Assembly: GCA_016744135.1 (NCBI GenBank)
Contig: JADGEX010000002.1
Span: 953,486 to 1,017,485, forward strand
DNA length: 64,000 bases
Reading direction: 5' to 3'
DNA from: Pseudodesulfovibrio sp.
GTDB taxonomy: Bacteria; Desulfobacterota; Desulfovibrionia; Desulfovibrionales; Desulfovibrionaceae
A program made the position numbers and the translations under genes. Below, piece by piece: positions 42,212-52,463 of the stretch. The notes below the pieces were generated by a model. It saw only the letters and a list, made by a program, of their open reading frames with translations, was not told the DNA's origin and searched no databases. Numbering within the stretch: position 1 is the first letter of the stretch; each line of letters opens with the position of its first letter.

Positions 42212-45100
42212 CTATTTACCGCATGGCCCTTTGAAGTCGCACCATGTACAGGCTGTTCCTGGATTGGGGGTGAAGTGTGTCGCCAGAAGCATATGTCTGA
42301 TCAAAGTGTGAATCAATGCAGGAATCTGTTCATTTACACTTTCTTCACGTTCTTCTTCAGTCCATTTGGGGCCGAATAAAAGTTGTTCTTTGCCATCCGA
42401 AGCAAGCATTATCAATCCTGCGTCGTGTGGCGTTTGCCGTTCGCATTGAGCATACAGATGGAGATAGGCGGGCATTTGAACACTGCGAATAGCTGTTGTC
42501 ATATCCGGCAGGAGTGATACATCCACCACGTTAGGGCCGAATGTCTGTATGCGATCCCAAAGCTCCATATCTTCCCACATTTTCTTTTTTGGCAGGTGGC
42601 CTTGTCCTGTTTTGTAGTCGAGGATGACGATATCTTCTTCGCGTTGTTCTATGCGGTCGATTTGTCCTGCCAGCGGGATGGTCAGTCCATCCAGTTCAAC
42701 AGTCGTTGAGAGTGATTTTTCCAATCCGAGCAACGTAGCTGTTCTCTGTGAAGTCAGGAATTCCGTCAGCCTGAATCGGCCTGTTTTCTTCAATGCCATG
42801 CGGGTGTCCAGCGGCAAGCGGGAAAAGAGGTCGTGGGAATTGAAGACGTTATCAAATTCCGCAATGAGTGGTGTCGGATCAAGTTTTGATAATTCAGTGA
42901 GAACGTTCATGTACGGAGTGAAAAATTCTTTGAGTACCTCATGAATCATGGAGCCGAATTCGCTGCGGTCGCCGTCTTCATTAACGGTGTCCAGAGGGCG
43001 CATGTTGCTGAGGTAGCTATAAAAGAATCGTTTTGGACAAGTCATGTACTGGTCCAATCGTGAGGGCGAGAGCCCTTTGGAGCAGAGCTTTTCGACCAGA
43101 GCGTCATGGATAGTGTCTGTCACCGGAATGGCGGCTGGAGCACCGGGGATTGAACTGGTGGGAAACGTCACGGCTTTGATGAGGTCATCTCCGGTTTCCA
43201 CAAGGTGTTTGTTCTTTTTTTCCTGCTCCCAGAGCAATTGTTCCACAAACCGACTGCGTACGGATTTGGAATCCAGCAGACCGGGTTGGATTCCACTTTG
43301 ATAATAGATAACGGCTTCGTCGGCTCCCATGAGCAGACGGTAAAAGTTATAACCGGAGACATTGTCTCGTTCTCGCGAATCAGGCAGACCGAGCAGCTTT
43401 CTGAGCGGGTCCGGTAAAAGCGGATCATAGGGATTGGTGCCGGGAAGACGTTCTTCCACTGCGTCGAGAATGTAGAGTCGTTTGAAGTGCAACAAGCGTG
43501 TTTCCAAGACACCGAGGACTTGTAGTCCTGCGAGCGGGTCCGGCTCAAAGGAGACACGTTCAAGGGAAATCATGCGTCGCAAGAATGCGTGACGTGTCGT
43601 TCGGCTGAATGGGATGGTGCTTGCTTCTGCGCTTTTTAGTTGCGGAATGACCGAGTTCGTCAATCGAAACAGACATTCGGCGTCCATGAGATAGGTATGC
43701 CAGAGCCTTTCTCCATGGGAATGCAGGAGTGCGGCCAGTCCGGCCAGTGCATCGCCGAGGTCAGCCAGACTTTCCACTGGTTCGAAGTCAGTCAGGCAGT
43801 GATTAAGTATTTCCAGACGCAAAGGTTCAGCGATCTTTTTGTCGACATCCGAGAGAGTTTCGTCTCCATACGGAGGCTCCCATTCCATGGGGTCGAGATA
43901 TTTTTCACCTTGGCGCATGGTGGATTCCCACAAATGGAAAATCCTTCGCAACGGCTTCTCTTCGGGGCCGAGCAGGCGCAGGTAGGGATGTCGAATAAGG
44001 GCGATCAGGTCTTTCCAATAGTACCGCCCATCCTCGCGTCTGTTTTCCTGCAAGGTCAGCAGAGTTTCTACCAATCGGGCCAGTGAAGTCCGTTCTAGTG
44101 GATATCCCATGGAAATGTTGGGTTCCACATCCGGCAAGCCGTGCAGGACTGGAAGTAATGCGCCTTCGTCGGGCAGGATTACTGCGGTTTCGTCCAATGT
44201 GGCGGCTGCGTCCATGTCATCTGTCAGGCCTGCCAATTGAGAATGGCGGTCATATCCTTCACAGAAATGGATCTTCGGTGTTGTGGCCGCTGTATCGAAA
44301 TCCGAGGGGATGATGGCGGTGGTGTGCCATCGTGTCAGCCATGCCGAATGCTCGGCAGCAGCCCAGTGGGGTGTTTCCCGTAAAGCCAGAGCTGGATCAC
44401 CATGGATTATCGGATGTAGAATGTCCGCTTCCCACAGTCGCTTGAAAAAAGTGTCTTCGGCACCACTTAGTGCATAGAACCCAGCGGCAATGATGTGTTT
44501 TCCTTGTACTGCATCAAGAATCCTGTCCGGGTTTTCGGTGATAAAACGTGCGTCCAAGCCTGAGGTGGTCCAACCTTTTGCCATCAGTCGGGTGGTGTAC
44601 TCGGCGTGAATGGCGCTGAGTTGTTCCAACAGGCCCGCGGCATAGGCTGAAACTTCGCCTTCCATGTAGCCAAGATCATCTGGTTCGATTTCCTGACGCA
44701 TGAGGTCGTCCATGAGCTTGACTAGACGCATGCCCCAAGGGAGGAATTGTTCATGGTCCAGTTTTGGCAATTGAGACAGGAGGGAGCCTTCGGTCGTTCT
44801 CAGATCATTGACTACGGCGCGCAGCGTTTCCACAAGATCAAGCTGGTTGGCGCGGATGGGCGGAGTCGAAGCCAATGTGCGATGCAGGCCAGTCACGAAG
44901 TCCGCGATAGATGTCATGTGCGGCATGAACATGGGGCGCGGTAAGGCTGGGTGGTCAGCAAGTAACGCTTTGACGTGTCGGCGAGGTCTGTTGTGTGGGA
45001 AAAGTACGATTGTATTACGCAGGTCGCCGCGTTCAATCAGTAATTCGGTCACAGCAGGCATGAAATCTACATGCCATGGGATGAGGGTAATGTGTCGCAT
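42212..45100 (-). CDS. addB: AddB-like PD-(D/E)XK nuclease/inactivated helicase
   Basis: 962 residues. The N-terminal part is helicase-like without a Walker A motif. The C-terminal RecB-like nuclease (about 680-960) has CPKRFFYSYL, catalytic VILDYKTGQG and a final CTWCDFKGPC, giving the four cysteines of an AddB-type iron-sulfur staple. The partner AddA-like gene ends where this gene begins (45100), so they are coupled. AddAB processes DNA double-strand breaks for RecA. Overall sequence is divergent, as in other deltaproteobacteria. Confidence 0.85.
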   Translation of the reverse strand: MRHITLIPWHVDFMPAVTELLIERGDLRNTIVLFPHNRPRRHVKALLADHPALPRPMFMPHMTSIADFVTGLHRTLASTPPIRANQLDLVETLRAVVNDLRTTEGSLLSQLPKLDHEQFLPWGMRLVKLMDDLMRQEIEPDDLGYMEGEVSAYAAGLLEQLSAIHAEYTTRLMAKGWTTSGLDARFITENPDRILDAVQGKHIIAAGFYALSGAEDTFFKRLWEADILHPIIHGDPALALRETPHWAAAEHSAWLTRWHTTAIIPSDFDTAATTPKIHFCEGYDRHSQLAGLTDDMDAAATLDETAVILPDEGALLPVLHGLPDVEPNISMGYPLERTSLARLVETLLTLQENRREDGRYYWKDLIALIRHPYLRLLGPEEKPLRRIFHLWESTMRQGEKYLDPMEWEPPYGDETLSDVDKKIAEPLRLEILNHCLTDFEPVESLADLGDALAGLAALLHSHGERLWHTYLMDAECLFRLTNSVIPQLKSAEASTIPFSRTTRHAFLRRMISLERVSFEPDPLAGLQVLGVLETRLLHFKRLYILDAVEERLPGTNPYDPLLPDPLRKLLGLPDSRERDNVSGYNFYRLLMGADEAVIYYQSGIQPGLLDSKSVRSRFVEQLLWEQEKKNKHLVETGDDLIKAVTFPTSSIPGAPAAIPVTDTIHDALVEKLCSKGLSPSRLDQYMTCPKRFFYSYLSNMRPLDTVNEDGDRSEFGSMIHEVLKEFFTPYMNVLTELSKLDPTPLIAEFDNVFNSHDLFSRLPLDTRMALKKTGRFRLTEFLTSQRTATLLGLEKSLSTTVELDGLTIPLAGQIDRIEQREEDIVILDYKTGQGHLPKKKMWEDMELWDRIQTFGPNVVDVSLLPDMTTAIRSVQMPAYLHLYAQCERQTPHDAGLIMLASDGKEQLLFGPKWTEEEREESVNEQIPALIHTLIRHMLLATHFTPNPGTACTWCDFKGPCGK

Positions 45101-48100
45101 TATGCCTCCACCTCGACTTCAACGATTTTCTTGAGATCAAGATAGACGAGAAATCCTTGAGGTTCAGGGATGTCAGGCATTGATGAAAGAATGTCCATAT
45201 ATTCTCGGACCTGTTTATGGTTTTTCGGTGTGGGCTGACCTGTCTTGAAATCTACAATCACTGTTTCGTCGCCGAGGTAGAGCAGGTCAATTCGTTTGAA
45301 TTTACTGTTGGCATCCATGATTTCCGGCTCACGCAGACCGTGTTTGAGCCAGTGTTTGAACCGTTCATCTGATAAGGCCCAGAGTGTCATGGCTCGGAGT
45401 TCCTCGGTCAGGGTCGTTTGTTCCGTTTCCGGGAGTGTGCCGATTTCCGGGAAATCTTCGGTTGCCAGACGCATGGCTCGTTCCGTGTCCGCCCTATCGT
45501 TGTCGGTCACAGTCAGATGTTCCAGAACTCGATGGGCTACTTCGCCACGCATGCGTTCATTGAAGAAATAATCGTCCAGATTATGGCGGTAGACGCGCAG
45601 TCTGGGGAGCCATTCCATGAGTCGGCTTTCCGTGTCTGACCGAGGAAGTTCACAGGGCAAAATTGGTTTTTGGGGTTCGGAAGGACGTGTTTCCGTTGGA
45701 GTCACGCCGTACTCGAAAGTCCCGTCATCATCGAGATCAAGAAAAAGATTCATGGTCGCCAATGCCGGTGATGTTGCAGGCTTTTCCGCAAAGAATCCAT
45801 AGAGTTCCTCACGGGATCTGGTCCAAGCTACGTACAACAGATTGAGCTGTTCTCGGACAGCACGGCCAAGGCTCTCATGATACGGCTGACCAAGTCCTTT
45901 TTTCATGGGGACAAGCAACTGATGTTTTTCGAACGATTGAATGGAAAAATCTTGATCTGGTTTGACCGACCAGTGATGGAACGGAACAATGACGACCGGG
46001 AATTCTAACCCTTTTGATTTGTGGATGGTCATGATGCGCACGGCGTCGATATTTTCGGGAAGAGGAACTTTTTCCTCGCCTGATTTGTCATTCCAATATT
46101 CAAGAAATGCGGTTAGCGAACCATAGCCGTTTTCTTCGGCCAGATGGACAACTTCAAGGAAGCGGCGGACGTAGAGTTCGGATTCAGGGTGTCGTTCCAA
46201 TACACGAAAGATACGGATGGCCTCGCGGGTTAGGTCATAGGGTGTCATCAACCCGGACTGGTTATAGAACGGTTCGATGAATCGTCGCCAAAGTTCAGGA
46301 TAGTCCTCGCGGAATTGAACACCGAGTGGTTTCTTTTTGGGGATGATGAGCCAGTTGAGCAGCTCGTCACTGTCCAGTTCGACCTCTGCCTGAAAAAGTT
46401 CGCTTCCGCCTATAAAGGTCAGGAAGGCGAGGTCGTCACGTGGATAATCGAGAAAACCGAGCAATCCGGCCAACTGCCGTACCACAGGGTGTCGGTCCAG
46501 TTGTAGGGAATTTTCCGTGATCACCGGGATATTCTTTTGTACTAACAGGTCACAGACAAGCGCAGCGTGTCCGTGTGAACGGACCAGTATACCGATATCC
46601 TTGAAATTGCGACGGGCCGTCAGGTCGTCCATGAGCGCATTGAGTGCTTCAAGGGTGTTTTCTTCGACTTCACTGTTCTTACTACCCGCAAGTTGTGTCA
46701 TGCGAACGTAGCCCTGTGTCTCTGCTGTTTTGGAGGGCAGGGATTGGGCGCAATCAGCAAAGCTGCGGGTCAGGTCCATGGAAAATTGTGCCTTGAATGA
46801 TTCGTCTGCGTCTTGAAACAGTGTGTCCGCCAATTCGCCGGTTTGGTCCATGGTTTCCAGATTGCGGAAGAATAGGTTGTTGAATTCCACCACGTTTCTA
46901 AAACTGCGCCAATTGTCGGGTAAGGTATCTGCCGAGGTTTCACTGGCAATGGGAGCTATGTCGGGTTGGGTCATGACTTCGTCGAACAGAGTTGAGTCTC
47001 CGCCCCGCCAGCCGTAGATGGCCTGTTTGACATCTCCTACAAAATACAGACTTCCGCCTTTGGCGAGACACTCTTGAGTGAGCGGGGTGATAGCCTGCCA
47101 TTGGTCACGGCTTGTGTCCTGAAATTCGTCTACGAGTAGGTGGTGCAGCCTGCAACCGAGACGGCAATATGCCTCAGAAACACCCGCTTCACCGGAAAGC
47201 AGGCGGTTGACGTGACCGGCCAGACTGGAGCCGAGAATCATACCGCGCTGTTTTTGTAATTCGTTGAGACCATTGGTTAGCCTCTCGGCGATTTCAATGG
47301 CAGGGGCCAAAAAGTATGCGCCTGACAACATCGCGTGGTTGGCGCGGTACTTGGTCCATATTTTTTGCAGATAGGCATAGTGTGCTTCGGCCTGATCATC
47401 GACCATGGGTTTGCCTTTGGCCAGAACACAATCCGTAAAAGTCTCCTTGTGAATCAGTTTGGAATCCTGTGGTGGATCGAAAAGCTCAAGAGCATCGCAT
47501 TTGGCGAGAAATTTGAGAAAATTCTTGTTGGCTGGCAGGCCCGTGTCGTTCAAATACACGGTCATGTCGTTGATCGACTGTTTGAAGGCGGCGAATTCGG
47601 TAGTAAGAAGGTCTTTTATGGTCGCTTGATCGGTGAGCAGAGGCTCGGGAATTGACCGTAGATGATCGGTTAGTTCTTTGATACGACTCCTGACAGCATC
47701 CTGTACCCAAAATCCACTGCGGCCTTCGGTGCGGATAAGTGTGGTCATCGCATCAGAGAGCATTTCATATTCCGGGCCGTCTATTTGGCATATGTCCACG
47801 AAATGATCATAGATGGCGTCAAAGAGTTCCTGTTCATCAAAGACAATCTCGAAATCCGGTCTGATCCCGAATTCAAGGGCAAAAAGTCTGAGGAGCAGGG
47901 CGAGTAATGAATCGATGGTGCGGATGTTTAGCCGATGATAACGGCGCAGAATTGCATTCAGCGTTATGCGTGCTGTTCCCGGTGAACAGGCATGTCTGTC
48001 TTCCCCGAGGTCGAGTGCGCTTGATTTCAGTCCTTTAACTACCCGTTCTTTCATTTCGGCAGCGGCTTTGTTGGTAAAGGTCACGGCCATTATTTCGGGC

Positions 48101-48246
48101 CAAGTGAAACCGTGCGCCTTTTTGCCTGTGCAGACAAAAGGCTGGGCCGTGTCACTTGATGCGTCGAGTAATGTCAGGAATCGACGGGTGAGCTGATAAG
48201 TTTTGCCGGAACCGGCAGATGCTTTGACCTGTTTGAGGAGTGACAT
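45100..48246 (-). CDS. addA: AddA-like UvrD helicase/nuclease
   Basis: 1048 residues. An SF1A helicase with Walker A KASAGSGKTYQL (8-19), VTFTNKAAAEMKERV (motif Ia), LVDEFQDTSRDQW (motif II), VGDVKQAIYGWRGG (motif III), IMTIHKSKGLEFPVV (motif V) and YVAWTRSREELYG (motif VI). The C-terminal PD-(D/E)XK nuclease has GEVAHRVLEH and VIVDFKTGQP. With AddB it resects double-strand breaks. The stop overlaps the addB start by one base. Confidence 0.9.
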   Translation of the reverse strand: MSLLKQVKASAGSGKTYQLTRRFLTLLDASSDTAQPFVCTGKKAHGFTWPEIMAVTFTNKAAAEMKERVVKGLKSSALDLGEDRHACSPGTARITLNAILRRYHRLNIRTIDSLLALLLRLFALEFGIRPDFEIVFDEQELFDAIYDHFVDICQIDGPEYEMLSDAMTTLIRTEGRSGFWVQDAVRSRIKELTDHLRSIPEPLLTDQATIKDLLTTEFAAFKQSINDMTVYLNDTGLPANKNFLKFLAKCDALELFDPPQDSKLIHKETFTDCVLAKGKPMVDDQAEAHYAYLQKIWTKYRANHAMLSGAYFLAPAIEIAERLTNGLNELQKQRGMILGSSLAGHVNRLLSGEAGVSEAYCRLGCRLHHLLVDEFQDTSRDQWQAITPLTQECLAKGGSLYFVGDVKQAIYGWRGGDSTLFDEVMTQPDIAPIASETSADTLPDNWRSFRNVVEFNNLFFRNLETMDQTGELADTLFQDADESFKAQFSMDLTRSFADCAQSLPSKTAETQGYVRMTQLAGSKNSEVEENTLEALNALMDDLTARRNFKDIGILVRSHGHAALVCDLLVQKNIPVITENSLQLDRHPVVRQLAGLLGFLDYPRDDLAFLTFIGGSELFQAEVELDSDELLNWLIIPKKKPLGVQFREDYPELWRRFIEPFYNQSGLMTPYDLTREAIRIFRVLERHPESELYVRRFLEVVHLAEENGYGSLTAFLEYWNDKSGEEKVPLPENIDAVRIMTIHKSKGLEFPVVIVPFHHWSVKPDQDFSIQSFEKHQLLVPMKKGLGQPYHESLGRAVREQLNLLYVAWTRSREELYGFFAEKPATSPALATMNLFLDLDDDGTFEYGVTPTETRPSEPQKPILPCELPRSDTESRLMEWLPRLRVYRHNLDDYFFNERMRGEVAHRVLEHLTVTDNDRADTERAMRLATEDFPEIGTLPETEQTTLTEELRAMTLWALSDERFKHWLKHGLREPEIMDANSKFKRIDLLYLGDETVIVDFKTGQPTPKNHKQVREYMDILSSMPDIPEPQGFLVYLDLKKIVEVEVEA

Positions 48247-48249
48247 GAT

Positions 48250-49134
48250 TTATACCTCGTCTCCGGTTGCGCGGCTGGTTCGTATACCTGACAAAACCAC
48301 CAGAAAAACGGCGACCAGAATCAGGGAACTGCCTATGTAACCGAAGATGGAGAATTGTTCGCCGAACAGTGTATAAGCGAAAATGGCTGCAACCACGGGT
48401 TCAAAGGTGGCGATGACCGAAGCATGGGTGGCGTCCAGTCGTTTCAGTCCTTCATAATAAACAGAGAATGCACCGTAAGATGTGACCAGTGCAAGGCCTG
48501 CGAGGAGCATCCACGCCTGAGGGCTTTTGTCAGCAAAGTTGACGAAAGGCAGGAGTAGCAAGGCCCCGAAGGGCAGGGCGTAAACGAATATGGTCGGCGT
48601 AGGGTATCTATATAGGAACTTTTTCCCGAAGATGTAATACAGCGCATAGGTGAGGCCGGAAACTAATCCAGCGATCAGACCAAACAAATTGAGATTGAAG
48701 GCAGCTCCGTTGAGCAACTGTGGGCCGAGACTGATGCATGAAACGCCGAGTATGGTCATGACTACACACGTCATCTTTGTTTTGGTCATGGCTTCTTTGA
48801 GTACGAGCCATGAGAGAAGAGCAACCCAGGCCGGAGCTGTGTAGAGCAGTACTGCAGCGAGGCCGATACCTACATCGCGGATGGCGAGTTGGTATGAGCC
48901 GTAAAACAGTGTTACGCAGATGAAGCCGAAGCCGAACAGGGCAGGCAGGTCTGTCCGATGGACTTTGACCTGTTTTGCGACGCTGGCGTGTATAAGGAAC
49001 ATAATCCAGGCAAGGGCGGCGCGCCAGAATGCTATTTCCAACGCGCTGATGCCTTCGGCGAGAATGTATTGAGTAAAGACTCCAATAAGCCCCCACATAA
49101 AGGCGGCGGCCAGAACATAGAGAAATCCGGTCAT
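48250..49134 (-). CDS. EamA/DMT-family transporter
   Basis: 294 residues from ATG 49134 (MTGFLYVLAAAFMWG); an upstream in-frame ATG at 49182 lies within the preceding gene. Ten hydrophobic segments in two EamA repeats: first FMWGLIGVFTQYI...EIAFWRAALAW, second LFGLIAGLVSGLTYALYYIFG...EPVVAAIFAYTLFGE. Such proteins export amino acids or other small metabolites. The gene starts 1 bp after the ornithine-cyclodeaminase-family gene stop and ends 3 bp before addA, so this is one minus-strand operon. Confidence 0.88.
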   Translation of the reverse strand: MTGFLYVLAAAFMWGLIGVFTQYILAEGISALEIAFWRAALAWIMFLIHASVAKQVKVHRTDLPALFGFGFICVTLFYGSYQLAIRDVGIGLAAVLLYTAPAWVALLSWLVLKEAMTKTKMTCVVMTILGVSCISLGPQLLNGAAFNLNLFGLIAGLVSGLTYALYYIFGKKFLYRYPTPTIFVYALPFGALLLLPFVNFADKSPQAWMLLAGLALVTSYGAFSVYYEGLKRLDATHASVIATFEPVVAAIFAYTLFGEQFSIFGYIGSSLILVAVFLVVLSGIRTSRATGDEV

Positions 49135-49135
49135 T

Positions 49136-50122
49136 CTACAGCTCAACCTTGGTGCCAAGTCCGGCGGTTGTAGCCCTGTCATAAATGAGGGATGCGGTCA
49201 TGATGTCATGGCTGGCAATGCCCATGAGTACGGCTCCGCGTTTTCCTTCCCGTACACCTTGTTTTATTCCGGCGCAGATTTCGCCCATGTCGGCATTGAT
49301 ATCAGCCGGAAGCGGGTAGCCGTTTTGGAAATAGGTGCCTTGCTCCTGCGTCCAAACATACTGGTTCCGATTGTCACAGGTGAAATTGGCATCTTTGAAA
49401 ATGTCTTCATGGATGGCGGAATCATAATCCACGGCAATGACAAGACAGTCTTCCTTGACCCATGATTGAGGTATGGACCGTTCAGGGGTTTCAACTATTG
49501 GCGTGCAGGTGATAAGTACATCAGCGTCTCTCACCGCAGTTTCGAGGTCTGTGCAAGTTACGAATGTTGCCTCGGGCAGTTGGGGCTGCATGTCAGTGAT
49601 GAATTTTTCTATGGATGACTCGAAGATATCGAAACAACGTACTTCATTGAGTTTGGGAAAGGCTTCCATCATGGCCAGTAGGTTCACGCGTCCTTGAACG
49701 CCTGTTCCGACGATAGTGACTGATGTCGTGTCAGGATTGCCGAAGTGTCGAGCATAGACACCGGAAGCGGCGCCTGTTCTCCATGCCGTCACCCATGCCG
49801 CATCCATGACCGCTACGGGAATACCTGTGTTGGGATCGTTCAGAAGCATTATGCCGGTGATATACGGGTGGCCCTTGGCTGGGTTGGGCGGATAGCCGGA
49901 TACACATTTGACTCCGGCGCGGTCGATGTCACCACCAAGGTAGCAGGGCATGGCGTGGATGAAGCAATCTTCACGGGAGTGAATGCCGATTTTTGCGGGC
50001 ATTTCACCTTCTCCGCGTCCAATGGCTGCGAAACCCGTTTCAACCGCGTTCATGACTTCCAACATGGTAATGCCGAGTTGGTCGATTTCCTTGGCCGATA
50101 TCCAGAGTACTTCGTATGCCAT
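49136..50122 (-). CDS. Ornithine cyclodeaminase/mu-crystallin family protein
   Basis: 328 residues from ATG 50122 (AAGGA 6 nt upstream). NAD(P)-binding Rossmann motif TIVGTGVQGRVNLLAMM, then LITCTPIVETPE. Upstream there is the substrate-region sequence AAWVTAWRTGAASGVYA. Family members are ornithine cyclodeaminases, lysine cyclodeaminases, ketimine reductases or alanine dehydrogenases; the substrate cannot be fixed. The coupled DMT exporter gene could export the product, which is inference from order alone. Confidence 0.85.
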   Translation of the reverse strand: MAYEVLWISAKEIDQLGITMLEVMNAVETGFAAIGRGEGEMPAKIGIHSREDCFIHAMPCYLGGDIDRAGVKCVSGYPPNPAKGHPYITGIMLLNDPNTGIPVAVMDAAWVTAWRTGAASGVYARHFGNPDTTSVTIVGTGVQGRVNLLAMMEAFPKLNEVRCFDIFESSIEKFITDMQPQLPEATFVTCTDLETAVRDADVLITCTPIVETPERSIPQSWVKEDCLVIAVDYDSAIHEDIFKDANFTCDNRNQYVWTQEQGTYFQNGYPLPADINADMGEICAGIKQGVREGKRGAVLMGIASHDIMTASLIYDRATTAGLGTKVEL

Positions 50123-50241
50123 GAGCGTTCCTTGTTTTTGCGTGAATTCCAGTTGATGGATTGTTTTAGGATTAATTGTATTCTGCGTCAACGCATTGGA
50201 AATCCTTGCGAGTTGTCCATGTTCAAGGGTATGCTGCCAGA

Positions 50242-51084
50242 ATGGATAGTCAGAAAGAATATATTATCGGTGATGAGTCGGATGGATTGCGGCTGGACAA
50301 GGTTCTTGAGCTTGTAGTGACAGGCGAAGGGCTTCGTTTTCGGCGGCGGTTATGCGACGATGGTCGCGTGCTGGTTGACGGGAAAAAACGAAAGCCCGGA
50401 TACAAAGTGCGTGTAGGACAGCATGTAGAAATTCTTGGAAGGAGTGACACCATGTCTGGAAAGGAACTGGGAGTCTACGTGGTTGATCAGAATGAGGCGT
50501 TTGCCGCTGTCTTTAAACCCGGGGGTATCCATTCCGCAGCCATTGCGGGACGTGAGACCCCCTGTGCCGAAAGCGTGTTGCCGGAATTGTGTTCTGGTGA
50601 TGATGCCATTTTGTTGAATAGGCTTGATTATTTGACTTCAGGGCTTTTGTTGGTCGCTTTGACCAAGGATGCCGTCAACGAATACCATGAACTGGAAGAT
50701 AACGGGTATATTAGAAAATATTATTGTGCCGAGGTCCACGGGCGGCTTGATGGCGTTGTTTCCGTACGGAGTGCATTGGATACGGATGACCGAAAGACGA
50801 CGCGTGCATTGGTTGAGGATTCTGATGATCCTCACCGTTGGACTGATGTTACAGTTATTTCTCATGACCATGAAAAGAATACGACAATGGTGCGTTGTTT
50901 GATCATGAAAGGGGCTCGACATCAGATTCGGGCGCATCTGGCGAGTGTCGGTCATCCTATTATCGGTGATCCCTTGTATGGGAACGGTGATGATGTGGAT
51001 CTGTTACATCTTCATCATGAACGTCTTGAGTTGCCCGGATTCTCTGTATATTCACCGTGTCCATGGGGGGATGTCGGTTTGTAG
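50242..51084 (+). CDS. RluA-family RNA pseudouridine synthase
   Basis: 280 residues from ATG 50242; upstream in-frame codons overlap the divergent promoter region. An N-terminal S4 RNA-binding domain (about 14-70; DGLRLDKVLELVV...DDGRVLVDGKKRKPG) is followed by the synthase domain with catalytic Asp in LLNRLDYLTSGLL and later KGARHQIRAHLASVGHPIIGDPLYG. It converts uridine to pseudouridine in rRNA or tRNA; the target site is not evident. Confidence 0.9.
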   Translation: MDSQKEYIIGDESDGLRLDKVLELVVTGEGLRFRRRLCDDGRVLVDGKKRKPGYKVRVGQHVEILGRSDTMSGKELGVYVVDQNEAFAAVFKPGGIHSAAIAGRETPCAESVLPELCSGDDAILLNRLDYLTSGLLLVALTKDAVNEYHELEDNGYIRKYYCAEVHGRLDGVVSVRSALDTDDRKTTRALVEDSDDPHRWTDVTVISHDHEKNTTMVRCLIMKGARHQIRAHLASVGHPIIGDPLYGNGDDVDLLHLHHERLELPGFSVYSPCPWGDVGL

Positions 51085-51112
51085 GAAAGTGTGAATATTC
51101 GTTCGTGCATTC

Positions 51113-51139
51113 TAAAGATTTTGATTCGTTGTCCGATAT
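51113..51139 (+). promoter_or_regulatory. Sigma-28 (FliA)-like promoter before the 368-residue unknown gene
   Basis: TAAA, 15 nt, then TCCGATAT, against the FliA consensus TAAA-N15-GCCGATAA (6 of 8 in the -10 block). The element lies 24 bp upstream of the start codon at 51163. The extended -35 (TAAAGATTTT) is shared with the promoter at 52398. Confidence 0.6.
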
Positions 51140-51162
51140 AGTCTTGAAATAGGAAGTACTCT

Positions 51163-52269
51163 ATGTCCGCTATTTCAAGTGACTATTCAGTCATGTCCCC
51201 TGTTCTCACCTCTCAGTCATTTGAAGCGTCAAAAGGTGATGAGGTTGCAACGGAGAAGTCTGTTGAAGAAATATGGGTGATGAACAATCTTTCCTGGGAT
51301 TCTGTTGTTGGCTTTGTGAACACGGCCGAGAAAACCGCGTTGCAGAGTTTGTCTGATGGTGTGACCGCTATGCTTGATTCAAAGGATTTGAAGTCGGTGG
51401 CGGGTTTTACCGATGAAAAGGTCAATAGTTTCCTCAAGACTCTTGATGAAGCCATTGAGAATCAGGACTATAAAACCGCTCGAAAGACAGTAGAGCAATT
51501 CTTCAGTGCCGGGAGCGAAAAAATCAGCGATGAATTGGCGATGGTCATGGAAACCGCGGATGGTGCTTTTTGGCATTCTCTTGATGAGCAATTCAACTAT
51601 AAAATGAAACTCAAGGGCGAGGCCCAGAATATCATTTCGGGGGTGGAATTCGAGCGGACCTTGGGAGACGTACTTGGCTTTGTCAGAAAGTCCGTGGAAA
51701 AAGAGAATCCACCTATTTCGGAAACGGATGAATTTGAGGCTACGGTGGATACGCTTTTTGACCAAGCCGTAGATCATACGCGGGGCAAGTTGAAGAACGC
51801 CGGGCGCAACAAGTATTCGGAAAATGGGGAAAGTGTTTTGGGAGCCGCCATCTCATTTATGAGAGATCATATTACAGGTGATGACCTCATGGATCAGTAC
51901 AATCCGTCAGCTCCTTTTGCCATGAGTTTCAATACGAAAACGTATCATGAGCGGGTTTTGGACGAACAGAAAGAACTGAATGAGATGGAATCCATCAGCC
52001 AGTTTACTGATCGTTACGATAAGATGGGCGAAGACTTTCTGAATACGCTGAAGGAAACCCTGGGAAATGAAGAAATAGTCGTTATGGAGAAGGTGAAGGC
52101 AAATGAGGTTTCCGCTGAATCTTCTGACGGGCCAGAATTTGAATTGGAAACAATGCTCCCTGACCTTGAACAAATGTCGGCACCGGTGTCGGTGGACATG
52201 ATGATACAATCAATGGCACTGCCTGAAATTTCTTCAGAGAAAGATTTGTTCGGTCCTGATTCGAAATAA
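51163..52269 (+). CDS. Unknown protein, probably in the flagellar regulon
   Basis: 368 residues, not recognised. Soluble, acidic and mostly helical; no signal peptide, membrane segment or catalytic motif seen. The N-terminal 30 residues are Ser/Thr-rich. The start ATG 51163 follows AGGAAG. The sigma-28-like element in front is the only functional hint: it would place the gene among late motility genes. The C terminus is rich in Ser, Glu and Met. Homologues, if any, are likely confined to related sulfate reducers. Confidence 0.75.
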   Translation: MSAISSDYSVMSPVLTSQSFEASKGDEVATEKSVEEIWVMNNLSWDSVVGFVNTAEKTALQSLSDGVTAMLDSKDLKSVAGFTDEKVNSFLKTLDEAIENQDYKTARKTVEQFFSAGSEKISDELAMVMETADGAFWHSLDEQFNYKMKLKGEAQNIISGVEFERTLGDVLGFVRKSVEKENPPISETDEFEATVDTLFDQAVDHTRGKLKNAGRNKYSENGESVLGAAISFMRDHITGDDLMDQYNPSAPFAMSFNTKTYHERVLDEQKELNEMESISQFTDRYDKMGEDFLNTLKETLGNEEIVVMEKVKANEVSAESSDGPEFELETMLPDLEQMSAPVSVDMMIQSMALPEISSEKDLFGPDSK

Positions 52270-52397
52270 ATTGAGTTATAGACATCAAAAAAAGTTTGTC
52301 CGGCGCAAGTGTACTTTTGAGAAAAGAGGTCTTGTGGCGAAATTATAAGTGTCTCTCCTGTTTGATTGCGGTTCATTAGAATAGTTGTATCACTCCC

Positions 52398-52425
52398 TAA
52401 AGATTTTCAGGACCTGTGCCGATAA
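52398..52425 (+). promoter_or_regulatory. Sigma-28 (FliA)-like promoter before a small motility-type gene
   Basis: TAAA, 16 nt, then GCCGATAA, an exact match to the FliA -10 block with one extra base in the spacer. It lies 38 bp upstream of ATG 52464. This is the strongest sigma-28 match I saw in the window. Confidence 0.75.
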
Positions 52426-52463
52426 GACATACTCGAACGAAAAAGAAATCCAAGGAGGATTGC